Of a stretch of 64,000 bases of DNA, positions 23,383-35,265 are shown in pieces; the first letter of the stretch is position 1; the number at the start of each line of letters is the position of its first letter. Position numbers and translations under genes: made by a program. The notes beneath the pieces were generated by a model that ran no database searches, was not told the origin of the DNA, and saw only the letters and a program-made list of their open reading frames with translations. The DNA comes from Turritopsis dohrnii (Eukaryota > Cnidaria > Hydrozoa > Anthoathecata > Oceaniidae), in contig BQMF02000029.1 of the NCBI GenBank assembly GCA_027922465.2, forward strand, positions 62,001 through 126,000. The letters are read 5' to 3'.

Positions 23383-24300
23383 TCACAAGCCAGTGGTACT
23401 TAATGCATCTCTTGATGTTTCATTACGCTCTTGTTTTCCACGATACAATCGAAGCAATTGAAATAATCTGATTCGTACTGATTGATTCAAAAACAAATAT
23501 AAACAAGCATCTAGTATAAAGCTTATAGTCCAACACAGGAATATCAAGCTATGAACAAGTTCTTTTTTTTCTTTGAGACGATTCAAAGTTGATAAGTATA
23601 TTATCTCAGGGATAATATCGAATATTATAAATGTTAATAAGATCAGGAATGGCAACAAATTCTTTCTACGGTTCTTCGGTAGATTGGTGTTACTGATGTG
23701 GTTGTTATTGGTGGTTACGTTATGAATCCTATTTGACTGACGAATCTTTATGAAGATATAAGAGTAAATGATAATAAAGATAACTGTGGCTATCATAACA
23801 ACAATTGGAGAAATGAAACGGAGACCAAAAGCCTTTACATCAACTTTCATGAATAAATACAATGCCATCGATAAAATTGTTAAGGTTGTGTTGAATCCCC
23901 AAGAAAGAGTTAAGATCAGTTTGGTTCGTCTATGTGTTACATACAGATTATATTTGATATTCAAACAGATCTCCAAGAATCTATCAATTGACAACAAACC
24001 CATTATTGTCACCCAGTTTAGCAGACAAAAGTAAATTTGAAAAATATTTAGGAGATATGAAAAGGTGATCATTTTATGTACGTGGTCAAGTAAAAATCTA
24101 ATTGATAAAGCTAACTGGCAAAAGATTTCAATCGCACTAAGATTTATCAAATATAGTCTCTGATTGTTCATATGTGAACTAACTTTCTGAAGTAAGTATA
24201 AACCAGTAAAATGCAAGGAAACAGCAAGCGCACCAAGCACCCAGTCAACAATGGAAAATATTAACAGGTTCTTCATGCTTCCAACCAGTCCTTTCGCCAA
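23383..24300 (-). CDS. Atypical rhodopsin-like GPCR (paralogue 3)
   Basis: Single-exon, 305 codons from the first ATG. The second in-frame Met (residue 9, at 24276; MKNLLIFSIVDW) aligns with the start of paralogue 2 (MKTLMILSLIDW) and may be the true start. It shows seven hydrophobic segments, SIDRFLEICLNIKYN after TM3 (DRF not DRY), FDIIPE in TM6 and DACLYLFLN in TM7. The intracellular loop before TM6 (NLPKNRRKNLLPFL) is shared with paralogue 2. It has a longer C-terminal tail (about 30 residues) with Ser/Thr. The three receptors share orientation and lie within 10 kb, so tandem duplication of a lineage-specific family is the natural reading. Ligand unknown. Confidence 0.85.
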   Translation of the reverse strand: MAKGLVGSMKNLLIFSIVDWVLGALAVSLHFTGLYLLQKVSSHMNNQRLYLINLSAIEIFCQLALSIRFLLDHVHKMITFSYLLNIFQIYFCLLNWVTIMGLLSIDRFLEICLNIKYNLYVTHRRTKLILTLSWGFNTTLTILSMALYLFMKVDVKAFGLRFISPIVVMIATVIFIIIYSYIFIKIRQSNRIHNVTTNNNHISNTNLPKNRRKNLLPFLILLTFIIFDIIPEIIYLSTLNRLKEKKELVHSLIFLCWTISFILDACLYLFLNQSVRIRLFQLLRLYRGKQERNETSRDALSTTGL

Positions 24301-27250
24301 TCAGATTGATTTATCAAAGATTTTTTACCATCCATGGTTGTTGTTCACACTTTCCTTGTTTGTCTTTTAAATATTCTTCCGACTTTGAGATTTTCTTTGA
24401 AACCTACTACTAATCTTATTTGTAGAAACAGTTTTCTATAATAAAAAAAATTTTCATATCGATCTATCTTTAAAAAACTTTGAATAGAATAAATATGAAT
24501 TGAAAGTATAGCAATAACAACATTTTCTTTGATTTTTATTTATTAATTTATTACATTCATATGTAAAATGAAAAGACCAGAAGATCATTTACCAACGTCA
24601 TCAACCTGCATAAATATAAATACGTTTTTCCCGATTTCTGTTTGAACATCGTATCTTTTATCAAAACTCCTTCAATAAGGCCTTTCAATTTAAAATTAAA
24701 ATTCTGGAAAGGGGTATAATTAATAATTAATTAATTAATATAATTAATAATAATAACTAGTTTGTTAAATCTTATTTATCAGTTGGCTTAGTAGCTCTAA
24801 TTTTCCAGCAAAAATCTGATTTACTTAAACACTAACCTAGAAGTGCAAAGGAACATCACAGTATTACAGTTTTCATGCTAGAACAGAAAAATTGCTCACT
24901 CTACTCCTCCTAAACCAAAATCTTACCTTTCACTGGATATTAGCATAATTATTTTTAACAAAGACTAAATAAATGAACTTCTGAACTTGTTATTGCATAT
25001 ACGACATCACGTTTTTACTTGCTGTTTCTGTAATGTATTCTTTGAGTTAACATAACTAGTTGACTTTTAAGAATTTAATGAACCGAATCGTTGAGTTTTT
25101 CTTCAATATTTTTTTGAACCACAAATATTTTGGCAAACACTTTATATTAATGGATACAGCATGAAAAGCTCTTTCTTGTGATACAAAATTCACAATATTT
25201 TATCAGACATGTAATAAGATAGACGCCTTGAAAGTTGGTGGATAAGAAATTTTGATACACACTGTATAATTCTATAATTCTTATTTTTAAGTTGTTCGAC
25301 ATGATTGAATCTCTTGGGGGAAAATGTTAACATTATAACAGACAAAAGACTTTTCGAAATTGATTGTATCGCAACGATTTCAGTGATCGTTATTGAGTTT
25401 TGTAACTTCATTACGATAATGTTTTTAGGTTCAACATTTGGACGAAGGATGAATGCAGGAGGAGACGAATGAAAACATTTTAACGTCGGCTTGACGAGTT
25501 GCAAGAGTTCTCTTTTGAAATACTCACCTCACTAAAATGCTTTTTAATTTCACTGAAATAACACGAAAACAAGTCTTACTGGTACCACTAATGTTTTCAT
25601 ATTCTTTCGTTAGATGAAGAAATGAATTCGTATAACGAAGGGTATTTCAAAATTACCTTAGCAACGGTGGTCGTTATGCAATACCACCTAAACGTTTCAA
25701 ACTGGAAACATGTAGTTCATTATTATTTTTATTACACATTATTAACTCGTTTTAAATGGAGACGAAAGGAACAAAAAAATATTCAGTGATAAAAGCTTCT
25801 AAAGTTTTAAAATTTCTAACAATGACTATCTACGTGCGCGATTAAAAGTGCATCTGAGCTAACTCTAGGAGCGCAGCGAGTGCTAGCGCGGTGGCGCACC
25901 TCATAATGGGAAGACTGTGACACTACTTACTTAACATCTTACGTGTAATATGCTCTTAGTCAAGTTTTCTTACAAGCAAAATGTCTTACAAACAAAATGT
26001 TTTCTTAGTGAGAAACACGGCGTAAGGGTTCATTACGTTAAAATTTTACATAAATCGTTACGTAAAAAAGTGCCTACACGTGAATATAGCCTAAACTACT
26101 AGAATTTCCTACGCCATAAGAAAGATCACAAATGAAAGATCAATTGTCTTTTTTCATTATTTAACTCTAATGTTTTCAGGACAATTTCAAGTTAATACCG
26201 TTTCTGTATCAAACTTCCCTGGAACGTCACAATTCGATTTTGAGATTCAAGAAAATCGATTTTGAGATTCAAGAAAATCGATTTTGTGATTCCAGGAAAT
26301 CTTAAATATTCGATTGGAAATCCCATAATCGATTTCCTAGAATCCATTATTTAATCTCAAAATCCATTTTAGGAGAATCTCAAAAGCGATTGTTATCCTT
26401 TTCCCTTAAATCGTCACATATATTCACAAAATTCAATGCAAATTATTTTTAATAACAAGAGAAACAGAAAAATCTTCCCATGAATTTATTTTTGTACGGA
26501 CGATAAATTGAATATTAGGGTTATATTGACCATTATTGACTGATGCCCAATTCATCGCGAAATAGAGAAATGCATTTTCCCTTCAAGTATGTAATTATAT
26601 TTATGATTGTAAGTTTCTATAAGGCCTAAATAGGCTTACAACAAATTAACGCATAATGCAGTTACACTTTTATTATCAAAACCTTTATTTTTCTACTTTA
26701 AATGTAAAAATATTTCAAATAATTCGCATGACCTAATTCCTTCTAAACATGTTTTCCTTAAAGTTTGTATTATAGTCTTGTGTTGACGTAAGATTTACAG
26801 TGAAAAGACTAATTAAAAATTAATGCAAAGAATACGTACCTGCAACAACGGCCTTGGCAAATAACCGAATATGGAATGCATAAAACTATTTTGGTAGATG
26901 CTACTGGTCGTAAGCTAGTGGGTGAAAGGAGTAACTTTTAAAAGATCGGAGTCGCAAAAGTAAAAATATTAAGTTTACTCACTAAGTGAATCGGCTTCAA
27001 TGTTTCTCCATTCATTGAAAAAGTAATCAACTTTCTGATTGAATTCATCAAATTGAGATTTATGTATTAGATAGATCAATGAGAAATGTTTAGGCTACCT
27101 TACCTTAATAAAAAAATATTTGAAATTTATTCCTTTTCCATAAACTGTCTGGATTTTAAGTTATCAAACGGTTTTTCATTAATTTTTTTTATAATCTATT
27201 TTGCGTCTTCAGCAGACGACCAATTATAACGCTTCCAAGCAAACTTAAAT
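24301..27250. other. No gene recognised; AT-rich intergenic with short tandem repeats
   Basis: Contains an AATT/ATTA run at about 24717-24752, a GC-richer patch at 25860-25915 (GCGCAGCGAGTGCTAGCGCG) and the 22-bp repeats at 26235-26300. The minus-strand open frame at 25190-25504 has no recognisable motif. It probably includes the upstream region of the receptor at 23383-24300. Confidence 0.4.
26235..26300. repeat. Three tandem copies of a 22-bp unit
   Basis: CGATTTTGAGATTCAAGAAA plus AT occurs twice without change and a third time with four or so substitutions. Related but scattered words (AATCTCAAAA, AATCGATTT) follow to about 26395, some in inverted orientation. The copies are contiguous with no unique spacers, so it is not a CRISPR-type array. 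Confidence 0.7.
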
Positions 27251-27260
27251 CACTTTGAAC

Positions 27261-27294
27261 AACGTTTCGGCCGTACGACGGCCATTTTCAAGTG
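27261..27294 (-). ncRNA. Hammerhead-ribozyme-like terminal motif of the Penelope-like element
   Basis: On the minus strand, TTGAAAAT is followed by a perfect 6-bp stem GGCCGT-CGT-ACGGCC and then GAAACGTT. Penelope-like elements are known to carry hammerhead motifs of the form CTGANGA-stem II-GAAAC near their ends. Here the GAAAC half and stem II are present, but the CTGANGA half is changed (C3 and G8 differ) and an extra T precedes the stem. I expect little or no self-cleavage. It coincides with the outer limit of similarity between the two Penelope copies. Confidence 0.45.
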
Positions 27295-27389
27295 GAAAAC
27301 AATACAAGTGTGACAGAATATATACAAGAAGTTGTACAATACGATAAGGTCGTACGATCATACGATCAAGAAATTCCACCAGGGACAAA

Positions 27390-29278
27390 TCAACCATCCG
27401 AAAATAGAAATAATGGCAATGATGCTATATTCCGATTGAGGATAGGCTTGTCCCTACGGATTAACAAACTTCCTTTCAATTCTAAGTCAAAATTGCTGCC
27501 TGTGGAGGAGAGTATAGAAAAATTCTCAAATGTAGGTTTATTTTTACAATATATTACATGCTTCGAAATAGTGCTATAGTTTTGTAATTTAACGGCTTTT
27601 CCAGTTAAGGCCGAAATTCCCATATGTTCGCAGGCTTGTACTTTCAAATGTCGCATAGTTTTACCATAATAGATGGCATTGCAGCCATCGCACTTAAACT
27701 TATATACAACATTTGAGCGCAGAGCCATTGGGGTACGGTCCTTAAAACGGAAAAATCGCTAATTCTACTACCAGATTTAAAAATTACCTTAAGCTGACAA
27801 CAAGGAAGGTTTTTACTAAAAGTACTAAGCAAACGAGTTCTTAATTTCAAAGATAATTTACCTAAATATGGCAAAACAAGAAATACTTCTAACTTAGGCA
27901 CAGTAATGGCGACTTTCTTCTCTCGAAACATTCTGTCAAGAAATGACTTAATGCATCGATCAATCAAGTTGGATGGGTAGCCATTTCTCAGCAGTATGCC
28001 TCTAAGATCCTGTATCTCAAAGTGGAACCTAGAAAAATCAGATACAATATTAAAAATTCTGAAAATCAAAGTCAAAATTAATCCATATTTATATTCCTCA
28101 GGCAAAAAACTACAATAATTTGTGTAAACACCACTGAACGTGGGCTTCCTATAAATAGTTGTGACAAACTTGTTAAATTCACGAATAACAGAAACATCAA
28201 GAAAAGGAAGACGATTTTCAAATTCCACTTCAGATGTGAAAGATATGTTGATGTGTTGCCTATTAAGGTAGTTCTGAAAGAGAGGCAAGTGGCTGGGAGA
28301 TGAAAAAAGCACAAAAATATCATCAACATATCTTCTGTAATACACAGGTTTAAACTCTGACGGGCAATTACGTAACCAAAGTTTCTCATGATGGGAAAGA
28401 AAAGCATTGGCAAGACTGGGACCAAGTGGCGAGCCCATAGCAACACTATCAACTTGTTTATATAACTGACTGTCAAAGGTAAAATGTGAATTTTGAGTAG
28501 CTAGAGACAGAATTTTTCTAAAGTCATTCTTGCATAAGTTACTAACAACATCTTGGTGTTCAAATAAACCTTCTACACAAATATCGATTGTTTCTTGCAA
28601 AGGAATGTTAGTGAACAGAGAGTCAACATCTAACCTAGCCATATGAAAACTACCATCCTGTTTCCTAATTTCTTCAGCAAACGAGAAGGAGTCAGAAACA
28701 GTATACTCGTTAGATGTTAAAGGAGACAAAAGCGGAACAAGAAACTTGCCTATTTTATAGACAGGAGTGTTGATAGCTGATAAAATAGGTCTAAAAGGAG
28801 GGCTATCATTAACAACACGTTTATGTACCTTACAAAGTCTATATAACAAACCTAGCTTCGGCCCAGTTGGTTTTAATTTATCGTATAATTTCTTGTCGAT
28901 AGAGCCATTATCCAACAAAGTTTTTAACACAGCAGTAACTTGTTTTTCTTGATGGATGAGGAAGTTTAACTCTTTTTTACGAGGACAGTCGATTTTTATA
29001 AATTTTGTATGATCACTTAAGATATCCATAATTTTACTGACATAAGTCTCTTTATTGATCAGAACAACTGAGTTTCCCTTGTCAGATTTTTGAATGATTA
29101 TATCGAGTTCGTGTGATAGTGAAAACAAGGCTTCCAACTCTTCATCACTCAGATTCCGTGGCTTTTTGGATGAGCTGTAAGTCTCAAATGTAGAAATGGC
29201 GCAATCTTTGATACGTGCTTTGACTAAATCTCTGGTTTCAGATGACATTTTTATATCTTTGATACTGCGGTAAAGCAT
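27390..29278 (-). pseudogene. Penelope-like retroelement pol (RT plus GIY-YIG), frameshifted
   Basis: A 544-codon frame (27644-29278) starts with an N-terminal domain, then RT motifs. LYRLCKVHK leads to PPFRPILSAINTPVY, LDVDSLFTNIPLQE (motif A region), MGSPLGPSLANAFLSHHE, YYRRYVDDIFVLF (catalytic YVDD) and LPFLDVSVIR. A frameshift near 27720 separates it from the C-terminal GIY-YIG endonuclease (27390-27728: NVVYKFKCDGCNAIYYGKT, then HLKVQACEH). This RT/GIY-YIG order defines Penelope-like elements. Coding capacity is nearly complete; one frame correction would be needed for a continuous protein. Immediately past its start lies an (ATTT)n run (29279-29315), then an inverted, 5'-truncated second copy. 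Confidence 0.9.
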
Positions 29279-29321
29279 TTATTTATTTATTCATTTATTT
29301 ATTTATTTATTTGAAAATTAA

Positions 29322-30485
29322 GATGTTGTTAGTAACTTATGCAAGAATGACTTTAGAAAAATTCTGTCTCTAGCTACTCAAAATTCACATTTTACCTTTG
29401 ACAGTCAGTTATATAAACAAGTTGATGGTGTTGCTATTGACTCGCGACTTGGTCCCAGTCTTGCCAATGCTTTTCTTTCCCATCATGAGAAACTTTGGTT
29501 ATGTAATTGCCCGTCAGAGTTTAAACCTGTGTATTACAGAAGATATGTTGATGATATTTTTGTGCTTTTTTCATCTCCCAGCCACTTGCCTCTCTTTCAG
29601 GACTACCTTAATAGGCAACACATCAACATATCTTTCACATCTGAAGTGGAATTTGAAAATCGTCTTCCTTTTCTTGATGTTTCTGTTATTCGTGAATTTA
29701 ACAAGTTTGTCACAACTATTTATAGGAAGCCCACGTTCAGTGGTGTTTACACAAATTATTGTAGTTTTATGCCTGAGGAATATAAATATGGATTAATTTT
29801 GACTTTGATTTTCAGAATTTTTAATATTGTATCTGATTTTTCTAGGTTCCACTTTGAGATACAGGATCTTAGAGGCATACTGCTGAGAAATGGCTACCCA
29901 TCCAACTTGATTGATCGATGCATTAAGTCATTTCTTGACAGAATGTTTCGAGAGAAGAAAGTCGCCATTACTGTGCCTAAGTTAGAAGTATTTCTTGTTT
30001 TGCCATATTTAGGTAAATTATCTTTGAAATTAAGAACTCGTTTGCTTAGTACTTTTAGTAAAAACCTTCCTTGTTGTCAGCTTAAGGTAATTTTTAAATC
30101 TAGTAGTATAATTAGCGATTTTTTTCGTTTTAAGGACCGTACCCCAATGGCTCTGCGCTCAAATGTTGTATATAAGTTTAAGTGCGATGGCTGCAATGCC
30201 ATCTATCATGATAAAACTATGCGACATTTGAAAGTACAAGCCTGCGAACATATGGGAATTTCGGCCTTAACTGGAAAAGCCGTTAAATTACAAAACCATA
30301 GCGCTATTTCGGAGCATGTAGTATATTGTAAAAATAAACCTACATTTGAGAATTTTTCTATACTCTCCTCCACAGGCAGCAATTTTGACTTAGAATTGAA
30401 AGAAAGTTTGTTAATACATAGGGACAAGCCTATCCTCAATCGGAATATAGCATCATTGCCATTATTTCTATTTTCGGATGGTTGA
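29322..30485 (+). pseudogene. 5'-truncated Penelope-like copy, open from RT to GIY-YIG
   Basis: Reads without a stop from 29322 (no start codon; entry at DVVSNLCKNDF) to 30485, so here RT and GIY-YIG are in one frame, unlike the minus copy. The YVDD box is kept (YYRRYVDDIFVLF, about 29530), but the preceding block is DSRLGPSLANAF where the other copy has GSPLGPSLANAF. In the endonuclease the second half of GIY-YIG reads AIYHDKT where the other copy has AIYYGKT. Both changes hit conserved positions, so activity is unlikely. Sequence identity to the minus copy is very high. Confidence 0.85.
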
Positions 30486-30580
30486 TTTGTCCCTGGTGGA
30501 ATTTCTTGATCGTATGATCGTACGACCTTATTGTATAGTACGACTTCTTGTATATATTCTGTCACACTTGTATTGTTTTC

Positions 30581-30615
30581 CACTTGAAAATGGCCGTCGT
30601 ACGGCCGAAACGTTG
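30581..30615 (+). ncRNA. Hammerhead-ribozyme-like motif, plus Penelope copy
   Basis: An exact inverted counterpart of 27261-27294: CTTGAAAAT, GGCCGT-CGT-ACGGCC stem, GAAACGTTGTT. Similarity between the two Penelope copies stops within a few bases after GTTGTT, marking the element's 3' terminus. Confidence 0.45.
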
Positions 30616-30689
30616 TTAAATATATTTTCTCAATATTACAATCTTGTTATTTCAAATTTCAAATTTAAATCACTTTTACTATGATTCAA

Positions 30690-31216
30690 CTAAAAAGCTA
30701 TTTTTCAAGCTACGATTACACAATTCCAGTCCTTTTTGTTCTGAATTTTCCGATGGTTAAACTACTTTTTGAGGAAGTGACTGGAAAATGTGTTTATTTT
30801 CCAAAAACGTTGCTGTAGCGGCTAATTAAGTAATTCTGTGTATACATGACAGATCATGAAAAAATCACACATATTGATCGTGCTATTTGTTGATCCTTTG
30901 TGTTTCTTTGTTTTGCTTATTTACTCATCTTTCTTAAGAGTCCAGAAGGAGTAAAAAGTGTCTACAAATTCCAGTGTCATAGCGATTAGTTAGTTTACGC
31001 CAAAAAAAGTTGATCTGAGAAAATTCTTTGAAACACTTTTTTTCAGTATCAGAGCTCCTTACGTTTGGGTCAATCAAGTGTTTAGCCTTCCTAGAACTGT
31101 ATACATTGTAATATTAGCAACTCCGCAGGACGCAGAATAAAAGCCTACCATTTACTCCGTTTTGATTTTTAATATGTTTGCTGATGTCTTTAGTTCAATC
31201 TTTCTATCGCGCTATA
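30690..31216. other. No gene recognised
   Basis: AT-rich sequence between the Penelope pair and the dispersed repeat at 31217. Nothing recognisable on either strand. Confidence 0.4.
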
Positions 31217-31308
31217 CTAATCCGCGTGCGTGTGTAACACATTTAACTTAGAGAGTGATGGTTTTTTTCAAAATTTACGGTCAAAATCTTCTTAATCGTG
31301 GTCATATA
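31217..31308 (+). repeat. Dispersed repeat family, copy 1
   Basis: ACTAATCCGCGTGCGTG, TGTAACACATTTAACTTAG, AGAGTG, then AATTTACGGTCAAAATCTTC, TTAATCGTGGTCATA. The same order occurs at 36561-36644 and, for the second half, at 37138-37200. Direct orientation in all three. Family unknown. Confidence 0.6.
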
Positions 31309-31689
31309 GCGGTAGTTAGTCCATTCGCCAATGGGTGTATATACCCAAATAAAAAGGGCGAAATGAAACCTTTTCCTACTGCATTAAAATTAGGGAACGG
31401 TGGTTTTGCAAAAGGATCTTATATATGGGGAAGCCCCAGCGCTGATCGTTTTTATTGGCTAATAAAGGAAAACTCTTAAAATGCGCTATTTTGATTGGCC
31501 GAAAAATTCATAGCAACGGCGTTCGTTAATAAGGTTCTTCATTTCTGCTGCTCTTTTGAAGAAGAAACGAGAAAGTTTTATATATATTTAGAACTTTTAT
31601 TGTTGTACTTTTACTGTTATTGTATTGTATTTTATTGTATTGTTGATCATGCGTAAGTGAGTTATCAAGTATTACTATTCAGACGTGCA

Positions 31690-32900
31690 GTGCAAAGGGC
31701 GAAGTGCAGTGAAAGTTGTTTAAAAATGGCTGCAGAAAAGATGATGTTTATTTTGTTATTTGCCATTTTTATTCACGACAGTGAGCAATTAACTGGTGAT
31801 CGAAAATAGGCTTACCCTTACCACTTGACCTTCCACGAGTATTGGATGACCTTATTCACTGTTGTGTTTTGAATTAGCCAGGGGGGAGCTTTGAACTGAA
31901 ATAAAAAATGGCTCCACATATGTGAATGTTTTCATATGTTAAATATTCTTTAGGTATACAAATTCTGTCATTACGTTTGTGTTTTTAATTATTATTTTTA
32001 AGGTAAATATGTTTTCGAAGTTTCTTTTAGTTTCTTTTGTTTTTACTTCGATTTCATCATAGTATGATTAGGTTTTTGTATGTTTTTTTTGAATATTTTC
32101 ATCTGTTAAAAAAGAAATGAAGCACATGGGTTAAATTATGATGTTGAGAGGGTTAGTTAAGTGAAGAATGGATTATGTATTTAAGAAGTTCATCTATTGA
32201 TGATGTTTAAGATCTACTGAAAAATACAGAAAGTTTAGCAGTTTTGCCAAACGAAGAGAGCAGTTTTATGTATTTCACTTTATAAAAAGTGGTAGCGAAA
32301 GTGTTTTATAAATACCTATGTATGTTTGTTGTGCTGGAAAGTAAATACAGTAAATAAATTACAGGTATGAATATAGAAGTAAAGAGTTTAGAAGTGTTTG
32401 AAAATGGCTGCAGAAACAGAATGCTGTTTACTAACATGTGAATTGGCAGTGAAAGGTATCCTGTTTTAATTTAAAATAAAGTTAAAATAGTAAATATCTA
32501 TTTAGTTAGAGGAGATTTGTGCACTCAGATTAAAATGTGATTGTTTTCATTTGTTATAAACTCTTTAGATATAGAAATTCTGTCATTACGTTTGTGTTTT
32601 TAATTATTATTCATAAGGTAAATAAGGTTCTTGAAGTTTCTTTTAGTTTGTTTTGCTTTCTTTCAATATCGTCATAGTATGTTTAGTTTTTTTTGTATGT
32701 TAATTATTAAGTTTGTGTGTTCAATCATTGTTTTTAAGTTGAATATATGTTCTCGAAGTTCCTTTTTGTTTGTTTGTTTGTTTGTCATAAATACGATTAG
32801 GTATTTGAATCATTATGCATTCGAAATCTTTTTTCTTTTAGATAAGCAAAATAAAATATACAATAACCATAAAGAAATGAAACTCATGGTTTTAATCATG
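31690..32900 (+). repeat. Diverged tandem duplication, two to three copies
   Basis: 31695-32150 and 32385-32700 share AAAATGGCTGCAGAAA, then TTCTGTCATTACGTTTGTG, TTTTTAATTATTATT, AAGGTAAAT, GAAGTTTCTTTTAGTTT and CATAGTATG. A third partial copy (GAAGTTCC...GATTAGG) is at 32700-32810. Spacing is about 600 bp between the first two. No protein is conserved across copies. Confidence 0.55.
31726..31809 (+). CDS. Micro-ORF with signal-peptide-like N terminus (weak)
   Basis: ATG at 31726 opens 27 codons: MAAEKMMFILLFAIFIHDSE, then QLTGDRK. Residues 6-16 are strongly hydrophobic after a charged start, as in a signal peptide, and a GTGAGC donor-like site interrupts it near 31780. It could be exon 1 of a secreted protein or chance; the duplicated copy at 32405 (MAAETECCLLTCEL) does not keep the hydrophobic core. 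Confidence 0.15.
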   Translation: MAAEKMMFILLFAIFIHDSEQLTGDRK

Positions 32901-33889
32901 ATGTTGATGGTTGGTGAAAAACAGACAAGAGGCCCATAGGCCTTAAGGTCAGCGCGAACTTTATGCTCAAAGATCACAATCACTTTGCTAAAGAAAAATA
33001 ACGAGCTAAAGTACAGTTTGATTAGTATGTGGTAAGCCCGTATTCGGTTGGTGAAATGCGAATCGAAAATGTAAATCCAGTCGCCCAAGGCAAAGAAATA
33101 TTTAAAAAACCTCTCGTGATAAAAAGGGTCCCTGTAGTATTTTCACAAAGGAGTGAATCGTCTAATAACCGAGAAGCCTGGTCTGATTTTTTTCACAGAT
33201 CATTACCTCTGACATCGAGACCAAAAACGCAAATTTCTATGATAAGGCGAATAACGTATTACATGCGCATTTTTTCTAATAAATTCATCGAACGGAACTT
33301 GTCTTAACTGAGTATCAAGGTAAACGTCATAAGAGAAAACCTTGCGCTTCCACAGCAATCAACTAAATCCTTTTCCTTATTAGTTGGGAGACAGCATATA
33401 AATAATATAGAAAGCAATATAGAACTACAACAACTTTGATGATTTAGTCGATTTTATTTAAGCTTTAAATTTGAATTTTACAATTTGGACTTTTCAGCTT
33501 TACGTTCTTAAAGGCTTACGTGTTTGGTTAATCACGCAAGTGAAACCTTTTTCTACCAATTAAGTGGTCCCCAGATGAGGTAAAATGAAGATCTAATACC
33601 AAGCAGTTGTTGATTACTAAAAAGAAAAGTGTAAAAAGTTATATAATTGTACAACGCACCAATTCTAATTAATCCCATTTAACAGCAGACCTTATAGAAC
33701 ATTGATATACACAGCATCATAATTTTAACTCTAATATCATACCTGAAGGAAAAATAGTTACTGAATTTCTCTATCTCATGGTGGCGGGTGAGTCAATAAT
33801 AATCAATAAAACTATATTATCATCCCTTATGTAAAATTCAGTTCATGGAAATTCATATAATTTTTTGTTTTTCTCTGGTTAAAAAATAA

Positions 33890-34460
33890 ATCTGAAATAA
33901 TTTGTATTGTAATTTCTCTGATTTTCAAATACCCATAATTGCACAAAGACGTAGAAAATGACAACGACTAAATATGTTTTGGCATTTGTCAATTTTCCTA
34001 ATTCCGAACACAAATCAAACCAAATGCCAAAAATTAAAAACACTGCAAATCCCATACTGTCAATCAAACTTAAAGGCATTCCTGCTAATGATTATGGATG
34101 TATCTGCTTATTGCCCAGAATCTTTTCCCATTCAGAATTAGGAAGATTGTATGAGTTACATAATCCAATTTACCAACAAAAGACCAACACTTAAAGTATC
34201 TCTGTTAGCAAGTTCACTATACACAGTTCCAAGATTTTCGGTCACAGGCATCAATAAATATCCAAACAATGCCGGCTCATCACCAGTATGTAAATGATCC
34301 CTCAAATAAAATTCCACAAGGCAGACTGAAGCAACCTGTCTTGCTAAGAGACACTCCCAGATGGGAAAGGAATTTGTCTTAAGGGATAGATTTTGTTGGT
34401 GAGCACTCCTTCAATAAGGATTATTTCCATACTGACAATGAAAATATCAATGACTAATAG
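33890..34460 (-). other. Possible membrane-protein exons (minus strand)
   Basis: Two open minus-strand blocks flank a plausible 90-bp intron (ATTAT|GTAACT ... TTAGCAG|GAATG). The upstream block (about 34195-34400) reads VEFYLRDHLHTGDEPALFGY then LLMPVTENLGTVYSELANRD and ends in VGLLLVNWI. The downstream block (33890-34079) reads SMGFAVFLIFGIWFDLCSEL, a short loop, then TYLVVVIFYVFVQLWVFENQ. At least two membrane helices are evident. I do not recognise the family and see no start or terminal exon, so this may be a gene fragment carried by a repeat. Confidence 0.25.
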
Positions 34461-34909
34461 AACCTAAAAATATGGCAAGTAAAATTAAAGGAAGGTTTTT
34501 GTATATAAGGTTAGATTAATCCTGATTTAAATAGTCAAGTATATAAGATATGCTACCTTTATACGTATAAATTGTTTATAGGAGAATTAATTATGGAATA
34601 AATTTTTGTGAATTGAACCTCAAAAAAATCTTGATTTGCAGGATTAATTTTTGCAAATTTGACAAAAATCTCAGAATTTGTGGAAGAAACTTGTGCGACT
34701 CAAAGACAAATTTAAAAAAGTGATTTTTATCATCCTCTTACTCATCATCACTTTCATTATCTAGAATATCAAAACTGTTCCTATATAGAATCTGAAGAAT
34801 CTTTCTCAATTTCTACCTGTACAAGAAAGAAAAAAGTTCTGAATTCATAGTGATGTAATAATGATGTAATAGATAGATTGGAAAGTAAAATATTGTCTTC
34901 TTGTTTCAG

Positions 34910-35155
34910 GGTCCATTATTTCCATATATTTCATCATTCTGTGGCCTGCAGTACAATCCACTTCCCCTTTATGTGTATAATTTGGAAAACATTTGCTTTA
35001 ACAATGAGAAAAAGCTTATTAGCGGGGCTTGCGATTTCATCAGAATTGCAAAAACATCCTGTAATAAACAGTGTTTCAAGAAATTATCCAGCATTACGAA
35101 TAACGTAGTATATTGTATAATTGTTTTTGTTTGTGCTTTTATGTTTAATTTCTAG
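34910..35155 (+). other. Possible terminal exon, Cys-containing, hydrophobic C terminus
   Basis: Open from a good splice acceptor (CTTCTTGTTTCAG at 34897-34909) to a stop at 35155. The translation has four Cys in its middle (ICFNNEK, GACDFIRIAKTSCNKQCFKK) and a hydrophobic end (VVYCIIVFVCAFMFNF) that could be a membrane anchor. No upstream exon is identified and no family recognised. Confidence 0.2.
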
Positions 35156-35265
35156 TATATAACCTCAACCTTTAAAAAGAGGTTTATTGTTCGTAAAAAT
35201 AATTACTAAACTGTATGTATATATATGTATATATAAAAACAAAGAAGCTACATATTGTTGAATGT

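Noticed and set aside
26235..26300. Possible CRISPR-like direct repeats
   Set aside because: The 22-bp units are contiguous with no spacers, and the locus is eukaryotic.
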